Positions 7,897 to 16,187 of a DNA stretch of 64,000 bases are shown here, piece after piece. The stretch's first letter is position 1; the number at the start of each line of letters is the position of its first letter. Origin of the DNA: Ardenticatena maritima (GTDB taxonomy: Bacteria > Chloroflexota > Anaerolineae > Ardenticatenales > Ardenticatenaceae). The position numbers and the translations under genes are program-made. The stretch is from positions 868,001 to 932,000 of the forward strand of contig NZ_LGKN01000003.1 in assembly GCF_001306175.1 (NCBI RefSeq). The letters are read 5' to 3'. Below the pieces are notes generated by a model. The model saw only the letters and a list, made by a program, of their open reading frames with translations. It was not told where the DNA came from and did not search any database.

Positions 7897-9189
7897 ATGC
7901 GCCATGTTTGGGCTTTGACGTTCCTTGTTGTTTTGGCATTGGGTACATTGGCATGCCAGGCAACCGCAACCCCAACAACCGAAACACCACTGGAATTGGC
8001 GGAAACCACGGGAGAAGCAACGTCAATTCCCCCTACGATTACCCCTGTCCCGACAATAACGCCATCACCGATGAGCCCGCCAACACCGTTGGCGGAAAGC
8101 GATACAGAAGTCTATCTGCCGCTGGTCAACACGGAGTCTACGCGCGATGCAACCGGTTCGGAGGCGTATCCAGCCCCGGAACCGACGCCCACGCGCCGCC
8201 CCAAACCAACACCGACGCCTGAGCTGCTGACGCTGCGCACCGACTTGCCGGCGCTTTCCTTGCCTGAATGGCCTCGCCCGGTGAACGACAACGGGATGTG
8301 TATCCATCTTTCGCGCAACCCGTATCCATCACCAGAAGAAATGGATCGGGATATTGCACGCTTGCAAGCCATGAAAATGCGCTGGGCGCTGGTGTTGTAT
8401 GCCGACGAGAACATTCTCCACATGGCGGCGCCCAAGTTTGCGGCGGCGGGCATTATCCCCGTCTGGCGCAAGATGCTGCGCCCGTATGAAGCCTATGAAG
8501 GCGGCTGGGCACGTGATGTGCAGATTGTTCAGCAATACGGGTTGCCGCCTTACTTCCAGATCTACAACGAGCCAAGCCTCGACCAGGAATGGTATGAACA
8601 CGGCGGCAAACCGGAGTGGGATGACTTCATCGGCAACCTGATGGATGCAACCGAAGAAGTGTACAACGCCGGCGGCTTCGTCGGGTGGCAATTTATCAAC
8701 CAGGAATGGCTTGACCGCGCGCTGGACGAACTGGAACGCCGCGGCGGGCAACAAGTGCTGGGGCGCTTCTTCTTTGTCGCCCATTCATACGGCAACAACC
8801 ATCCCCCCGAGTACGACCTGGATATCCACAGTGTTCTGGGGTGGCGTTTCTTTGCCCAACAGTTTCAAGATCGCTATGGGTTTGTGCCGCCGATTATCGT
8901 CGGCGAAGGGGGCTGGCGTATTGGCAACGACCAGGACGCGCACTATCCCCCGATTGATGCCAACATGCACCGCGATTACCATGTAGAGGTGTTTCGCTGG
9001 TTCCAAACCGGTGTTCTCAGCAATGGAGAACCACTCCCCGACTACCTGTTTGCGTTCTGCCCGTGGTTGCTGAGCGCCCCCATGGATGATAGCGCCTGGT
9101 TTGACAGTTACGCGGGCGATCGTTTGATGACATTCGAGGCGGTCAAGAACATGCCGGCGTTTGTGCGCAAGTTCTCGTGGGAGAAGTAA
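7897..9189 (+). CDS. Secreted glycoside hydrolase-like (clan A) protein, possible lipoprotein
   Basis: A 430-residue exported protein; I start it at the ATG at 7897 behind AGAGGTT, because it opens a clean signal peptide (MRHVWALTFLVVLALGTLAC). The cysteine suggests lipidation, though the lipobox is not ideal. Residues about 25-115 are a low-complexity Pro/Thr linker containing VYLPLVN, a motif seen in other exported proteins here. The remaining 310 residues look like a TIM-barrel glycosidase: FQIYNEPSLDQEW carries the Asn-Glu acid/base pattern and IIVGEGGW a plausible nucleophile Glu. I cannot name the substrate or family. A strong terminator follows. Confidence 0.72.
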   Translation: MRHVWALTFLVVLALGTLACQATATPTTETPLELAETTGEATSIPPTITPVPTITPSPMSPPTPLAESDTEVYLPLVNTESTRDATGSEAYPAPEPTPTRRPKPTPTPELLTLRTDLPALSLPEWPRPVNDNGMCIHLSRNPYPSPEEMDRDIARLQAMKMRWALVLYADENILHMAAPKFAAAGIIPVWRKMLRPYEAYEGGWARDVQIVQQYGLPPYFQIYNEPSLDQEWYEHGGKPEWDDFIGNLMDATEEVYNAGGFVGWQFINQEWLDRALDELERRGGQQVLGRFFFVAHSYGNNHPPEYDLDIHSVLGWRFFAQQFQDRYGFVPPIIVGEGGWRIGNDQDAHYPPIDANMHRDYHVEVFRWFQTGVLSNGEPLPDYLFAFCPWLLSAPMDDSAWFDSYAGDRLMTFEAVKNMPAFVRKFSWEK

Positions 9190-9220
9190 ACCACGGCTCA
9201 AGCGTGCAAGAGACTCGGTA

Positions 9221-9254
9221 AAAGTGGGTTGGCGATGATGCCAACCCACTTTTT
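9221..9254 (+). terminator. Rho-independent terminator after the glycosidase-like gene
   Basis: A 12-base perfect stem AAAGTGGGTTGG (9221-9232) / CCAACCCACTTT (9241-9252), with an eight-base loop and a T-run at its 3' edge. Confidence 0.85.
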
Positions 9255-9388
9255 CATTGAAAAGAGTGCGCAAAGAGCGCGCATGCTGTTTTCCACTTCG
9301 CCCACCCCAAAAAATCCAATAATCCATGTGGGTTATTTGTGAAATATATCACTTCCAAAATCTCTCTATTTTGCCGAAGCGGTAGTTT

Positions 9389-9451
9389 TTGAAAGCCAAA
9401 GTTGGCTATACTTGGTATCAAGTGCAGGTTGCCCGGCCAGGCCGGGCTTTT
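9389..9451 (+). promoter_or_regulatory. Promoter/leader elements before the HMG-CoA synthase operon
   Basis: TTGAAA at 9389-9394 and TGGTAT at 9413-9418 (18-base gap) form a possible promoter. It overlaps a small palindrome AGCCAA-AG-TTGGCT (9394-9407) that could be an operator. Downstream, a 17-base GC palindrome (GCCCGGCC-A-GGCCGGGC, 9431-9447) followed by TTTT resembles an attenuator-like hairpin. All sequences are seen directly and the functions are guesses. Confidence 0.35.
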
Positions 9452-9482
9452 GTATGCCCTGGCAAGAAGGAGGTTAGAAGAG

Positions 9483-10544
9483 ATGACACGCAAATTGAAG
9501 CCCAACCGAGATGTTGGCATTATCGGCTATGGCGCGTATGTGCCACGCTATCGGCTCGCCGCCGAAGCCATCGCCGATGTCTGGCGGGGAGGGCAAAACG
9601 CAGTGCTCCCCGTTGAAAGCAAAAGCGTGCCTGGTCCTGATGAGGACACGGCGACAATGGCAATCGAAGCCGCCCAAAATGCTTTACGCCGTGCGGGCAT
9701 TGCGCCGGAGTTGATTCGCGCGGTCTGGGTTGGCTCCGAATCGCACCCCTATGCGGTGAAGCCCACCAGTACCATTGTGGCGCAGGCACTGGGCATTGCG
9801 CCGTACACCAACGCCGCCGACTTTGAGTTTGCTTGTAAAGCCGGCACCGAAGCCATGCAAGCCGCTATCGGTTTTGTCGGGAGCGGTATGGCCGACTATG
9901 CCATGGCTATCGGGATGGACACCGCGCAAGGTCGCCCTGGTGATGCACTCGAATACACGGCGGCCGCCGGCGGCGCGGCGTACATTTTCGGCCCCGCCGA
10001 AGAAGCCATCGCGGTGCTGGAAGGCTCTATCAGTTATGTCACCGACACACCGGACTTCTTCCGCCGCGCCTACCAGAAGTACCCTGAGCATGGCAACCGC
10101 TTCACAGGCGAACCGGCCTACTTCCACCACGTGTTGAACGCCGCGCAGGCGCTGATGGATGAACTGGGGCTCAAACCGGAAGACTTTGCAGCCGCTGTCT
10201 TCCACCAGCCCAACAGCAAATTCCCCCAACGCGCCGCCAAAAAACTGGGCTTCACTCGTGAACAAATTCGCGCCGGCTTGTTGGCGCCCGTCATCGGCAA
10301 CACCTACGCGGGCGCTTCGCCGCTGGGCTTCACCGCCGCCCTGGACGAAGCCAAGCCCGGCGACCGCCTGCTCATTGTCAGTTTTGGTTCCGGTGCGGGA
10401 AGCGACGCCATGAGTTTCATCGTCACCGAGCGCATTGAAGAGGTGCGCGACCGTGCGCCACGTACACGCACCTATATCGAACGCCGCCAGCCTGTTGACT
10501 ACGCAACCTACATGCGCTGGCGCAAAAAAGTGAAGGTGTACTAG
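9483..10544 (+). CDS. Hydroxymethylglutaryl-CoA synthase, archaeal type
   Basis: A 353-residue enzyme that condenses acetoacetyl-CoA with acetyl-CoA to HMG-CoA, entering the mevalonate route to isoprenoids. The start is the ATG at 9483 ([25 protein letters not shown]), behind AAGGAGG; an open frame upstream has no support. The catalytic Cys is in [12 protein letters not shown], the general-base His in [10 protein letters not shown], and the late GSGAGSDA segment is typical. It matches the compact archaeal HMGCS group rather than the longer MvaS of Gram-positive bacteria and eukaryotes. The next two genes encode the thiolase and DUF35 protein that, in methanogens, form a single complex with this enzyme. 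Confidence 0.9.
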   Translation: MTRKLKPNRDVGIIGYGAYVPRYRLAAEAIADVWRGGQNAVLPVESKSVPGPDEDTATMAIEAAQNALRRAGIAPELIRAVWVGSESHPYAVKPTSTIVAQALGIAPYTNAADFEFACKAGTEAMQAAIGFVGSGMADYAMAIGMDTAQGRPGDALEYTAAAGGAAYIFGPAEEAIAVLEGSISYVTDTPDFFRRAYQKYPEHGNRFTGEPAYFHHVLNAAQALMDELGLKPEDFAAAVFHQPNSKFPQRAAKKLGFTREQIRAGLLAPVIGNTYAGASPLGFTAALDEAKPGDRLLIVSFGSGAGSDAMSFIVTERIEEVRDRAPRTRTYIERRQPVDYATYMRWRKKVKVY

Positions 10545-10559
10545 GGAGGGAGGAGCATC

Positions 10560-11726
10560 ATGCGTGATGTAGCGATTGTCGGTATTGGACAAACCCCCGT
10601 GCGCGAGCATTGGGACAAAGGCGTGCGCGACCTGGCCGTTGAAGCCGTGCTTGACGCCATGGCGGACGCGCACATTGAACGCGCCGACGCGCTTTACGTA
10701 GGCAACATGCTGAGCGGCAAGTTGAGCGGGCAAGAACATTTGGGGGCGCTCATCGCCGATTACGCCGGTTTGGAAGGGATCGAAGCCGTCAAGGTGGAAG
10801 CCGCGTGCGGTTCAGCCGCCGCCACATTGCGCCAAGCGGTGCTGGCGGTGCAATCAGGGGCGGTGAACATCGCCATCGCCGTCGGCGTCGAAAAACTGAC
10901 CGAAATGACCAGCGGCTGCACCACCAACGCACTCGCTATGGCTTCCGACGGCGACTACGAGGCTGAAATGGGGCTTTCGTTCGTGGCCATCAATGCGCTG
11001 CTCATGCAACGCTACATGTATGAATACGGCGTGGACAAAGACGATTTTGCCGCCTTCACCATCAACGCCCACGCCAATGCGGCACACAACCCCAACGCCA
11101 TGTTCCGCAACCGTATCACCCGTGAGCAGTACGCCAACGCGAAGATGATTGCCAGCCCCATCAATCTGCTCGATTCCAGCCCGATTGCTGACGGGGCGGC
11201 CGCCGTGGTCATCATGCCGGCTGACATGGCGTTTGATTTTAGCGACAAGCCTCTCCGCGTGGCGGCGTGTGAAGTGGCAACGGATACGATTGCTCTCGAC
11301 AACCGCGCCAATCCGCTCTGGCTGCGTGGGGTGGAATGCAGCGCGCGCAAAGCCTACCGCAAAGCCGGCATCACACCCGAACAAGTGCGGGTTTTTGAAG
11401 TGCATGACGCGTTTAGCATCATGGCGGCGCTCTCGCTGGAAGCCAGCGGCTTTGCCGAACCCGGCACCGCTGTGCGGCTGGCGAACGAGGGTGAAATCAC
11501 CCGCGAGGGGCGTATTCCCATCGCCACATTTGGCGGTTTGAAAGGGCGTGGGCATCCGGTCGGCGCCACCGGTATCTATCAAGTGGTGGAAGCCGCCCTG
11601 CAACTGCGCGGCGAAGCCCCCGAAGCGCTGCAAGTAGACGACGTCGAATATGCCATGGCGCAAAACATCGGCGGCAGTGGCGCCACAGTGGTGACAACGA
11701 TTTTGGAACGCCTGGAACGCAAGTAA
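10560..11726 (+). CDS. Acetyl-CoA acetyltransferase (archaeal-type thiolase)
   Basis: A 388-residue thiolase that makes acetoacetyl-CoA for the adjacent HMG-CoA synthase. The nucleophilic Cys is in VEAACGSAAATL, a second active-site segment is FEVHDAFSI, and the C-terminal GGLKGRGHPVGATG carries the other catalytic loop. The sequence resembles the SCP-2/archaeal thiolases that work with HMGCS, not the classical PhaA/AtoB group. It lies 15 bases after the synthase gene, with GGGAGGGAGG as ribosome-binding site, and 13 bases before the DUF35 gene. In the methanogen complex the unfavourable thiolase reaction is coupled to HMGCS by a shared CoA site; the same is inferred here. Confidence 0.9.
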   Translation: MRDVAIVGIGQTPVREHWDKGVRDLAVEAVLDAMADAHIERADALYVGNMLSGKLSGQEHLGALIADYAGLEGIEAVKVEAACGSAAATLRQAVLAVQSGAVNIAIAVGVEKLTEMTSGCTTNALAMASDGDYEAEMGLSFVAINALLMQRYMYEYGVDKDDFAAFTINAHANAAHNPNAMFRNRITREQYANAKMIASPINLLDSSPIADGAAAVVIMPADMAFDFSDKPLRVAACEVATDTIALDNRANPLWLRGVECSARKAYRKAGITPEQVRVFEVHDAFSIMAALSLEASGFAEPGTAVRLANEGEITREGRIPIATFGGLKGRGHPVGATGIYQVVEAALQLRGEAPEALQVDDVEYAMAQNIGGSGATVVTTILERLERK

Positions 11727-11739
11727 AAGGAGGACGGAG

Positions 11740-12138
11740 ATGGATATTCCGCGCCATTGGCGATTACGCAACCAACGGTACAAACTCGAAGGAAGCCGCT
11801 GCGCCCGCTGTGGGACGCTGGCATTCCCCCCGCGCCCCGTTTGCCGCGCATGCCGCAGCCGCGACATGGAACCCTACACGTTCTCGGGGCGCGGTACGGT
11901 GTACAGTTATTCGGTGGTCTATCAATCACCCGAAGGGTTTGAGGATTACGTGCCCTATGTGGTGGCGCTGATTGATTTGGAAGAAGGTGTGCGCATCACC
12001 GCACAGTTGACCGACGTCAATCCGGATGAAGTGTACATTGGCATGCCGGTTGAAATGGTCGTGCGCAAAATTCGGGAAGACGGTGAACGCGGCCTGATTG
12101 TGTACGGCTACAAGTTCCGCCCCCCGCTGAGCGCCTGA
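11740..12138 (+). CDS. Zn-ribbon/OB-fold DUF35 protein (thiolase-HMGCS scaffold)
   Basis: A 132-residue protein with an N-terminal rubredoxin-like zinc ribbon (C21-x2-C24 and C35-x2-C38 in CARCGTLAF and VCRACRS) and an OB-fold (GRGTVYSYSVVY, YVPYVVALIDLEEG). In archaea such a protein bridges thiolase and HMG-CoA synthase, and gene order synthase-thiolase-DUF35 is conserved there exactly as here. It overlaps neither neighbour, has AAAGGAGG before its ATG, and is the last gene of the operon, ending at a bidirectional terminator. Confidence 0.9.
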   Translation: MDIPRHWRLRNQRYKLEGSRCARCGTLAFPPRPVCRACRSRDMEPYTFSGRGTVYSYSVVYQSPEGFEDYVPYVVALIDLEEGVRITAQLTDVNPDEVYIGMPVEMVVRKIREDGERGLIVYGYKFRPPLSA

Positions 12139-12156
12139 GCCACGCGCCGGGAAGTG

Positions 12157-12189
12157 AAAACGGGACGCCACACGAGGCGTCCCGTTTTT
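12157..12189. terminator. Bidirectional terminator after the DUF35 gene
   Basis: Stem CGGGACGCC (12161-12169) / GGCGTCCCG (12176-12184), flanked by AAAA and TTTTT, between convergent genes. Confidence 0.85.
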
Positions 12190-12201
12190 GGTTTGGCGTG
12201 C

Positions 12202-12690
12202 TCAATACGCTTCCGAAGGTTTCTTCTGCATGGCGCTCTCAGCCGCTTCAAGTACCGCCAGCCGCGTGTAGGGCGAAAGGCGTTCGAGCACCCCCTCAGC
12301 CAGATGTGGCTCGTGCAATACCCATGCGTTGACGATCAAATCCGCCAGTGCGTCCACAATCAACGGATATTCACCGTTGAGACTTTCGCGGCTCACCTCA
12401 GCCAGCAAACGCCCAATTTCATTGATGGTCGTCCGCAAACGGTGATAAGGGTCGAAAATGCGGAGTTGCTGATACGTCGGCAACACTTCTTCTAACAAAA
12501 CACGGTACAACCGCGCCACCTGCTCACGCGAAACGCCCGGTGTCAGGGCGAGCACCAAAAACGGGCGAATAGCGTCGGCGAGCATTGTGCCCGCCCCCAT
12601 GCCGTACGTCACTCCATAAATCGCGTTGTCCACCAGTTCACGCAAAGCAGGTTCCGAAAGCGTGTGCCAATTGCGCAGTGTTGGCGTCAT
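12202..12690 (-). CDS. Hypothetical protein, 162 residues
   Basis: I do not recognise this protein. It is predicted mainly alpha-helical, without a signal peptide or clear membrane segment; a mildly hydrophobic, glycine-containing stretch (AIYGVTYGMGAGTMLADAI) lies near residues 23-41. Several Arg/Leu-rich helices (RLYRVLLEEVLPTYQQL) could mediate oligomerisation. It has the codon character of its neighbours, converges on the DUF35 gene and is divergent from the DoxX gene, so it stands alone. The ATG at 12690 has only a weak upstream purine run. Confidence 0.6.
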   Translation of the reverse strand: MTPTLRNWHTLSEPALRELVDNAIYGVTYGMGAGTMLADAIRPFLVLALTPGVSREQVARLYRVLLEEVLPTYQQLRIFDPYHRLRTTINEIGRLLAEVSRESLNGEYPLIVDALADLIVNAWVLHEPHLAEGVLERLSPYTRLAVLEAAESAMQKKPSEAY

Positions 12691-12755
12691 AAGCGTCCTT
12701 GTCCCAACTCAAAATCAGCACATATGGTATGCCGTCCCTTGCATGCGGCAAATAG

Positions 12756-12803
12756 AGGACACCAAACAGGACATCAAAAAGGACACCCCCAAGGACGTGA
12801 AGG
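12756..12803 (+). repeat. Four 12-base-periodic direct repeats upstream of the DoxX gene
   Basis: AGGAC occurs at 12756, 12768, 12780 and 12792, exactly every 12 bases, within units close to AGGACAYCAAAM. The block lies about 50 bases before the DoxX start, where an iterated transcription-factor site would be expected. The repeats are seen directly; a regulatory role is inferred. Confidence 0.5.
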
Positions 12804-12855
12804 TGTATGCTGTGAAATGGAAAAACAAACCAAGTACGAAAGGAGGTGAGGCGGT

Positions 12856-13239
12856 ATGAAGTGGCAACGTTATCTGCGCTATGGCGCGATGGGTCTTATC
12901 ACACTGATGTTCCTGATGGCGGGTATCACCAAACTGATTGGGCATGAATCGCAGGTGCAAATTTTTGAAGCCGCCGGGTATCCGCTCTGGTTCATGTACC
13001 TGATTGGCGTGGCTGAATTGGCGGCGGCGATTGGGCTGTGGATTGCACGCACGCGTGTGTACGCCGCTGCGCTGACTGGTCTTATCATGCTTGGGGCAGC
13101 CGCTACCAACGTGATGATCGGCGCTTATGCAAACATTATCGTTAACATCGTGCTCTTGCTCGCGGCGGCCTACATCATCTGGCTTGAGCGTAATGGAGCG
13201 GTTCAACACACGCAACAAACCGGTGGTGCGGCGGCCTGA
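12856..13239 (+). CDS. DoxX family membrane protein
   Basis: A 127-residue protein with four hydrophobic segments (starting near residues 10, 47, 68 and 93) of the DoxX type. It begins MKWQRYLRYGAMG after AAAGGAGGTG. DoxX-like proteins are small quinone- or redox-linked membrane proteins of mostly unknown function; the hallmark early Gly/Lys pattern (MAGITKLIG) is present. It lies 60 bases upstream of a YceI-family gene on the same strand, a pairing seen in other bacteria. The two probably form an operon ending at the terminator at 13866, with the AGGAC repeats as possible control region. Confidence 0.82.
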   Translation: MKWQRYLRYGAMGLITLMFLMAGITKLIGHESQVQIFEAAGYPLWFMYLIGVAELAAAIGLWIARTRVYAAALTGLIMLGAAATNVMIGAYANIIVNIVLLLAAAYIIWLERNGAVQHTQQTGGAAA

Positions 13240-13299
13240 AACCGCCGCATTCATTTTCCATCCATCAACCATCAAATTTTTTCTACACGGAGGTGACTT

Positions 13300-13845
13300 A
13301 TGGGCTGGATCGTTGACAAGACACATTCGCACATTGAATTTGCTGTGCGCCACATGATGATTGCCAAGGTGCGCGGTTCGTTCAAAGACTACGATGTGCG
13401 GCTGGACCTGAACGAGCAAAACCCCGAACAATCGTATGCCGAGGCGCACATCCGCGTGGCCAGCATTGATACCGGCGTGGAAGATCGCGACAATCACTTG
13501 CGCTCGCCGGACTTCTTCGACGCCGAAAAGTATCCTGAAATCGTCTTCAAATCGAAGCGCATTGAGCGCGTAGATGACACGCATTACCGCGTCATCGGCG
13601 ACCTCACCATCAAAGATACAACGCGCGAAGTGACGCTCGATGTGGAAGTGGCTGGTCCGTACAAAGACCCGTGGGGCAATGAACGCCTGGGCTTTGTCGC
13701 CACAACCAAAATCAACCGCAAGGACTTTGGGTTGAACTGGAACGTGGCGCTGGAAACAGGCGGTTGGCTGGTCGGCGAAACAGTGGAAATCGAGATTGCG
13801 TTGGAAGCCATCAAGCAGCCGGAAGAAGCCCCGGCAAGCGCATAA
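13300..13845 (+). CDS. YceI family protein (polyisoprenoid-binding lipocalin-like)
   Basis: A 181-residue beta-barrel of the YceI family, which binds isoprenoid-type lipids such as quinones. Typical features are the opening WIVDKTHSHIEFAVRHMM, the segment SIDTGVEDRDNHLRSPDFFDAEKYP, and GDLTIKDTTREV. No signal peptide is present, so it is probably cytoplasmic, unlike E. coli YceI. The ATG follows CGGAGGTG. Its DoxX neighbour and the quinone/isoprenoid theme suggest a redox or stress role, which remains inference. Confidence 0.9.
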   Translation: MGWIVDKTHSHIEFAVRHMMIAKVRGSFKDYDVRLDLNEQNPEQSYAEAHIRVASIDTGVEDRDNHLRSPDFFDAEKYPEIVFKSKRIERVDDTHYRVIGDLTIKDTTREVTLDVEVAGPYKDPWGNERLGFVATTKINRKDFGLNWNVALETGGWLVGETVEIEIALEAIKQPEEAPASA

Positions 13846-13865
13846 ATCGCATATCCGCTTCACAT

Positions 13866-13901
13866 GCGCGGCAAGAACCCCGGTTTTTGCCGCGCTTTTT
13901 T
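13866..13901 (+). terminator. Rho-independent terminator after the YceI gene
   Basis: A long stem, GCGCGGCAAGAACC pairing with GGTTTTTGCCGCGC (one G-U), followed by a run of six T. Confidence 0.85.
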
Positions 13902-14006
13902 GTTTTGCTCCCAGTATGAGCGTTTTGACCGATGTACGAATCGGCGAAAGCGCCTATTCGTGACTTGCTTAAAATCAATCCAAAACACTGTTTTTTTTCG
14001 CACCCC

Positions 14007-14036
14007 TTGACTTTCAACATCCTCGCCGCATATACT
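14007..14036 (+). promoter_or_regulatory. Promoter for the TauE/SafE-type gene
   Basis: TTGACT (14007-14012) and TATACT (14031-14036) with an 18-base gap, 53 bases before the ATG at 14089. Confidence 0.6.
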
Positions 14037-14088
14037 TTGAACACGTGCGCACATTTCCCACACAACCCTCAACGAAGGATGATCCGTT

Positions 14089-15012
14089 ATGTCTGCAACC
14101 GCTACAACTATTCCTGTTCGTACACGTCTTTCACAAAGCGCAGCCACATACCGCTTTGAACTCATCGCCTTGAGCGGCATTGCCTTGCTCATCATTGCGT
14201 TTCTTGCGCAAGGGCGCGTCAGCCCTGCCGAACTGGCCAGCGTCTGGTTCATGCCCTTTCTGGGCATTGTCGCCGCCACAGTCGCCATGTCCACCCCCGC
14301 GGGGGGCGGCATCGTCTTCTTCCCAACGCTTGTCCTGCTTGGCGTGGCGCCCGTCAACGCCGTTGCCTTTTCAGTCGCAACCCAAACATTTGGGATGGGT
14401 ATTTTTGGCACCTTCAACTGGTCGCGCAAGGCCCCCGAAGCCATTCTGAAGCCTGCTGTGGTATTGGTCACGCTTGGCGGGTGGGTAGGGGTTCTGCTGG
14501 CGCTCTTCGTCTTCCCGCTCACGTCGGCGCGTGCTGTGCGGTTGCTTTTCAGCACATTCGGGCTTTGCTTGGCGCTCTACATTGTTTGGAGCGCCCGCAA
14601 AGACCTGCACGTCAACCAAATACCGTTTCGCCTGCGCGGCTGGATGATACCCACGCTCTTCCTCGTGGGCATCATTGGCGGAATGCTCACCGGCTACATC
14701 GGTGTGGGGATTGACGTGTTGATTTTCGTAGCGCTGACCTGGCTCTACCGCACACATGTTCAACATGCCACCGTCACCAGCATTGTCACGATGGGCGTCA
14801 CTTCGGCGCTTCCCTTCATCTTTGCGCTTTTCTTCCTCGATACACTCCCGCTCAACCTCTGGTTGATGGTTCTTCCCGGCGTCCTGTTGGGCGCGCGTCT
14901 TGGACCATGGCTCAACACACGCCTGGGGAGTGAGCGCGTCATGCTCTTTTTCAGCCTACTTCTGATTTTGGAATTCTGTATGACCTTTACCAAGTTGGTG
15001 CTTTTGTATTGA
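14089..15012 (+). CDS. TSUP (TauE/SafE) family sulfite/anion exporter
   Basis: A 307-residue integral membrane protein with about eight to nine hydrophobic helices and the family's two repeated halves. Typical glycine-rich segments are MSTPAGGGIVFFPTL in the first half and GGMLTGYIGVGIDVLIF in the second. Family members export sulfite, sulfoacetate or other organosulfonates, or move other small anions; the substrate cannot be read from the sequence. It is a single-gene unit with its own promoter and a hairpin after the stop. A possible nitrite/sulfite reductase lies about 21 kb away and need not be related. Confidence 0.85.
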   Translation: MSATATTIPVRTRLSQSAATYRFELIALSGIALLIIAFLAQGRVSPAELASVWFMPFLGIVAATVAMSTPAGGGIVFFPTLVLLGVAPVNAVAFSVATQTFGMGIFGTFNWSRKAPEAILKPAVVLVTLGGWVGVLLALFVFPLTSARAVRLLFSTFGLCLALYIVWSARKDLHVNQIPFRLRGWMIPTLFLVGIIGGMLTGYIGVGIDVLIFVALTWLYRTHVQHATVTSIVTMGVTSALPFIFALFFLDTLPLNLWLMVLPGVLLGARLGPWLNTRLGSERVMLFFSLLLILEFCMTFTKLVLLY

Positions 15013-15030
15013 CCTGAACAACCACACCCA

Positions 15031-15062
15031 AAAAAAGCGCGGCGCACCTGAACATGCGCCGC
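15031..15062 (-). terminator. Terminator for the MoCF-domain gene, also a hairpin for the exporter gene
   Basis: Stem GCGGCGCA (15039-15046) / TGCGCCGC (15055-15062); on the minus strand it runs into a T-run (A-run at 15030-15036 on the plus strand). Confidence 0.65.
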
Positions 15063-15084
15063 GTGTGTATTTCGCTTTTTGAAT

Positions 15085-16107
15085 TTATGACAAATTCGAC
15101 TCCGCTTTTGCCACCGAGCGCCGCTCTTCACGCAACAGGCCGCCCATTGCCAGCGCAGCCGCCTCGCGCGGTCCCAACCGTTCGCCGATGAACAAGCGTG
15201 GTAGCACCAAATCCACCACATTGCGCGAAAGGCTCTTGGCGCATCCCGGCGCACACACAATCGGCTTGCTGTGCCAGTACGCCAGCGCCAGCAAGTTGCC
15301 AGGCTCGACCGGCGCGCCGTGTACCGCCACCTCTGCCCCCACAGCACGCAACGCACGCAATGCCACATCGTCCCAATCCATGATGCTGGTTTGCCCGGCA
15401 AGCACAAGCGCATCGTGCGTCGCCAGCAACGCCCCCGCCGCTTCAGCGATAGCCTCTTCGGTGTGCGGCACACAAACGACCGTCGCCAGGTCGCTTCCCA
15501 ACTGTTGCACGCGCGTTCTGGTCGGCGGTTCAAATTGGCGCTGCAAGCGGGCATGCGCTGCGGGGTCGCCGCTGATGAGCAATGCCACGCGCCAGTGAGG
15601 CAAGGGGTGTACATCGAGAATACGCGGCGTGGCACGCGCCAGCCGTTCGGCCGCTTCCAGCAAATCGTTCGGAATCGCGTAGGGGATAATTTTCAAAGTC
15701 GCAATCTGCTGTCTGCCACGTTCGGGCGCGACTACGGCGTAATTGGGGAGCGTCGCCAGGGTGATGCCATAGATGGCGTTGAGCGCCAACAATCGCGCGG
15801 GCTCGATACGCAGCACCCCGAGCACCCGCGTTTGCAGATTGATGCGCCCGCCCACGCCGCGCGTCATGGTAATGGTGGGCGTTGCCAGCGCAGCCGCCAG
15901 ACGCTCAGCGGCTGCATCTTCGTGAACATCATCAGGAGCGAGCACGGCGACTTCCACCGTTTCGATACCCAACGCATGCAAGCGGTCGGCATGCTCAGGC
16001 GTCAGCCGCGTGCCTTTCTTGATGGCTTTGCGCCCCTCGGCGTCCACCACGCTATGCATCAAAATATGCCCAACAGCCTCGTTGGGAGAGAGCCGCTCGA
16101 TATGCAT
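15085..16107 (-). CDS. Molybdopterin-binding (MoCF/MogA-like domain) protein
   Basis: 340 residues from the ATG at 16107 (MHIERLSPNEAVGHIL), chosen because GGAG lies nine bases upstream; an ATG five codons earlier has less support. The N-terminal part (VGHILMHSVVDAEGRKAIKKGTRL) resembles the leading domain of MoeA-like proteins. The C-terminal half, including DALVLAGQTSIMDWDDVALRAL and PGNLLALAYW, resembles the MoCF domain that binds molybdopterin, with a late conserved CAPGCAKS. It may act in cofactor handling or insertion, but no molybdoenzyme gene is adjacent. Confidence 0.72.
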   Translation of the reverse strand: MHIERLSPNEAVGHILMHSVVDAEGRKAIKKGTRLTPEHADRLHALGIETVEVAVLAPDDVHEDAAAERLAAALATPTITMTRGVGGRINLQTRVLGVLRIEPARLLALNAIYGITLATLPNYAVVAPERGRQQIATLKIIPYAIPNDLLEAAERLARATPRILDVHPLPHWRVALLISGDPAAHARLQRQFEPPTRTRVQQLGSDLATVVCVPHTEEAIAEAAGALLATHDALVLAGQTSIMDWDDVALRALRAVGAEVAVHGAPVEPGNLLALAYWHSKPIVCAPGCAKSLSRNVVDLVLPRLFIGERLGPREAAALAMGGLLREERRSVAKAESNLS

Positions 16108-16187
16108 GATTTTGCTCCACAATCAAATGGGGTGTAGAAATAGCCTAGTCCGATGGTGTGGGGATGTCAAAGAAAAGGAGATGCGCC

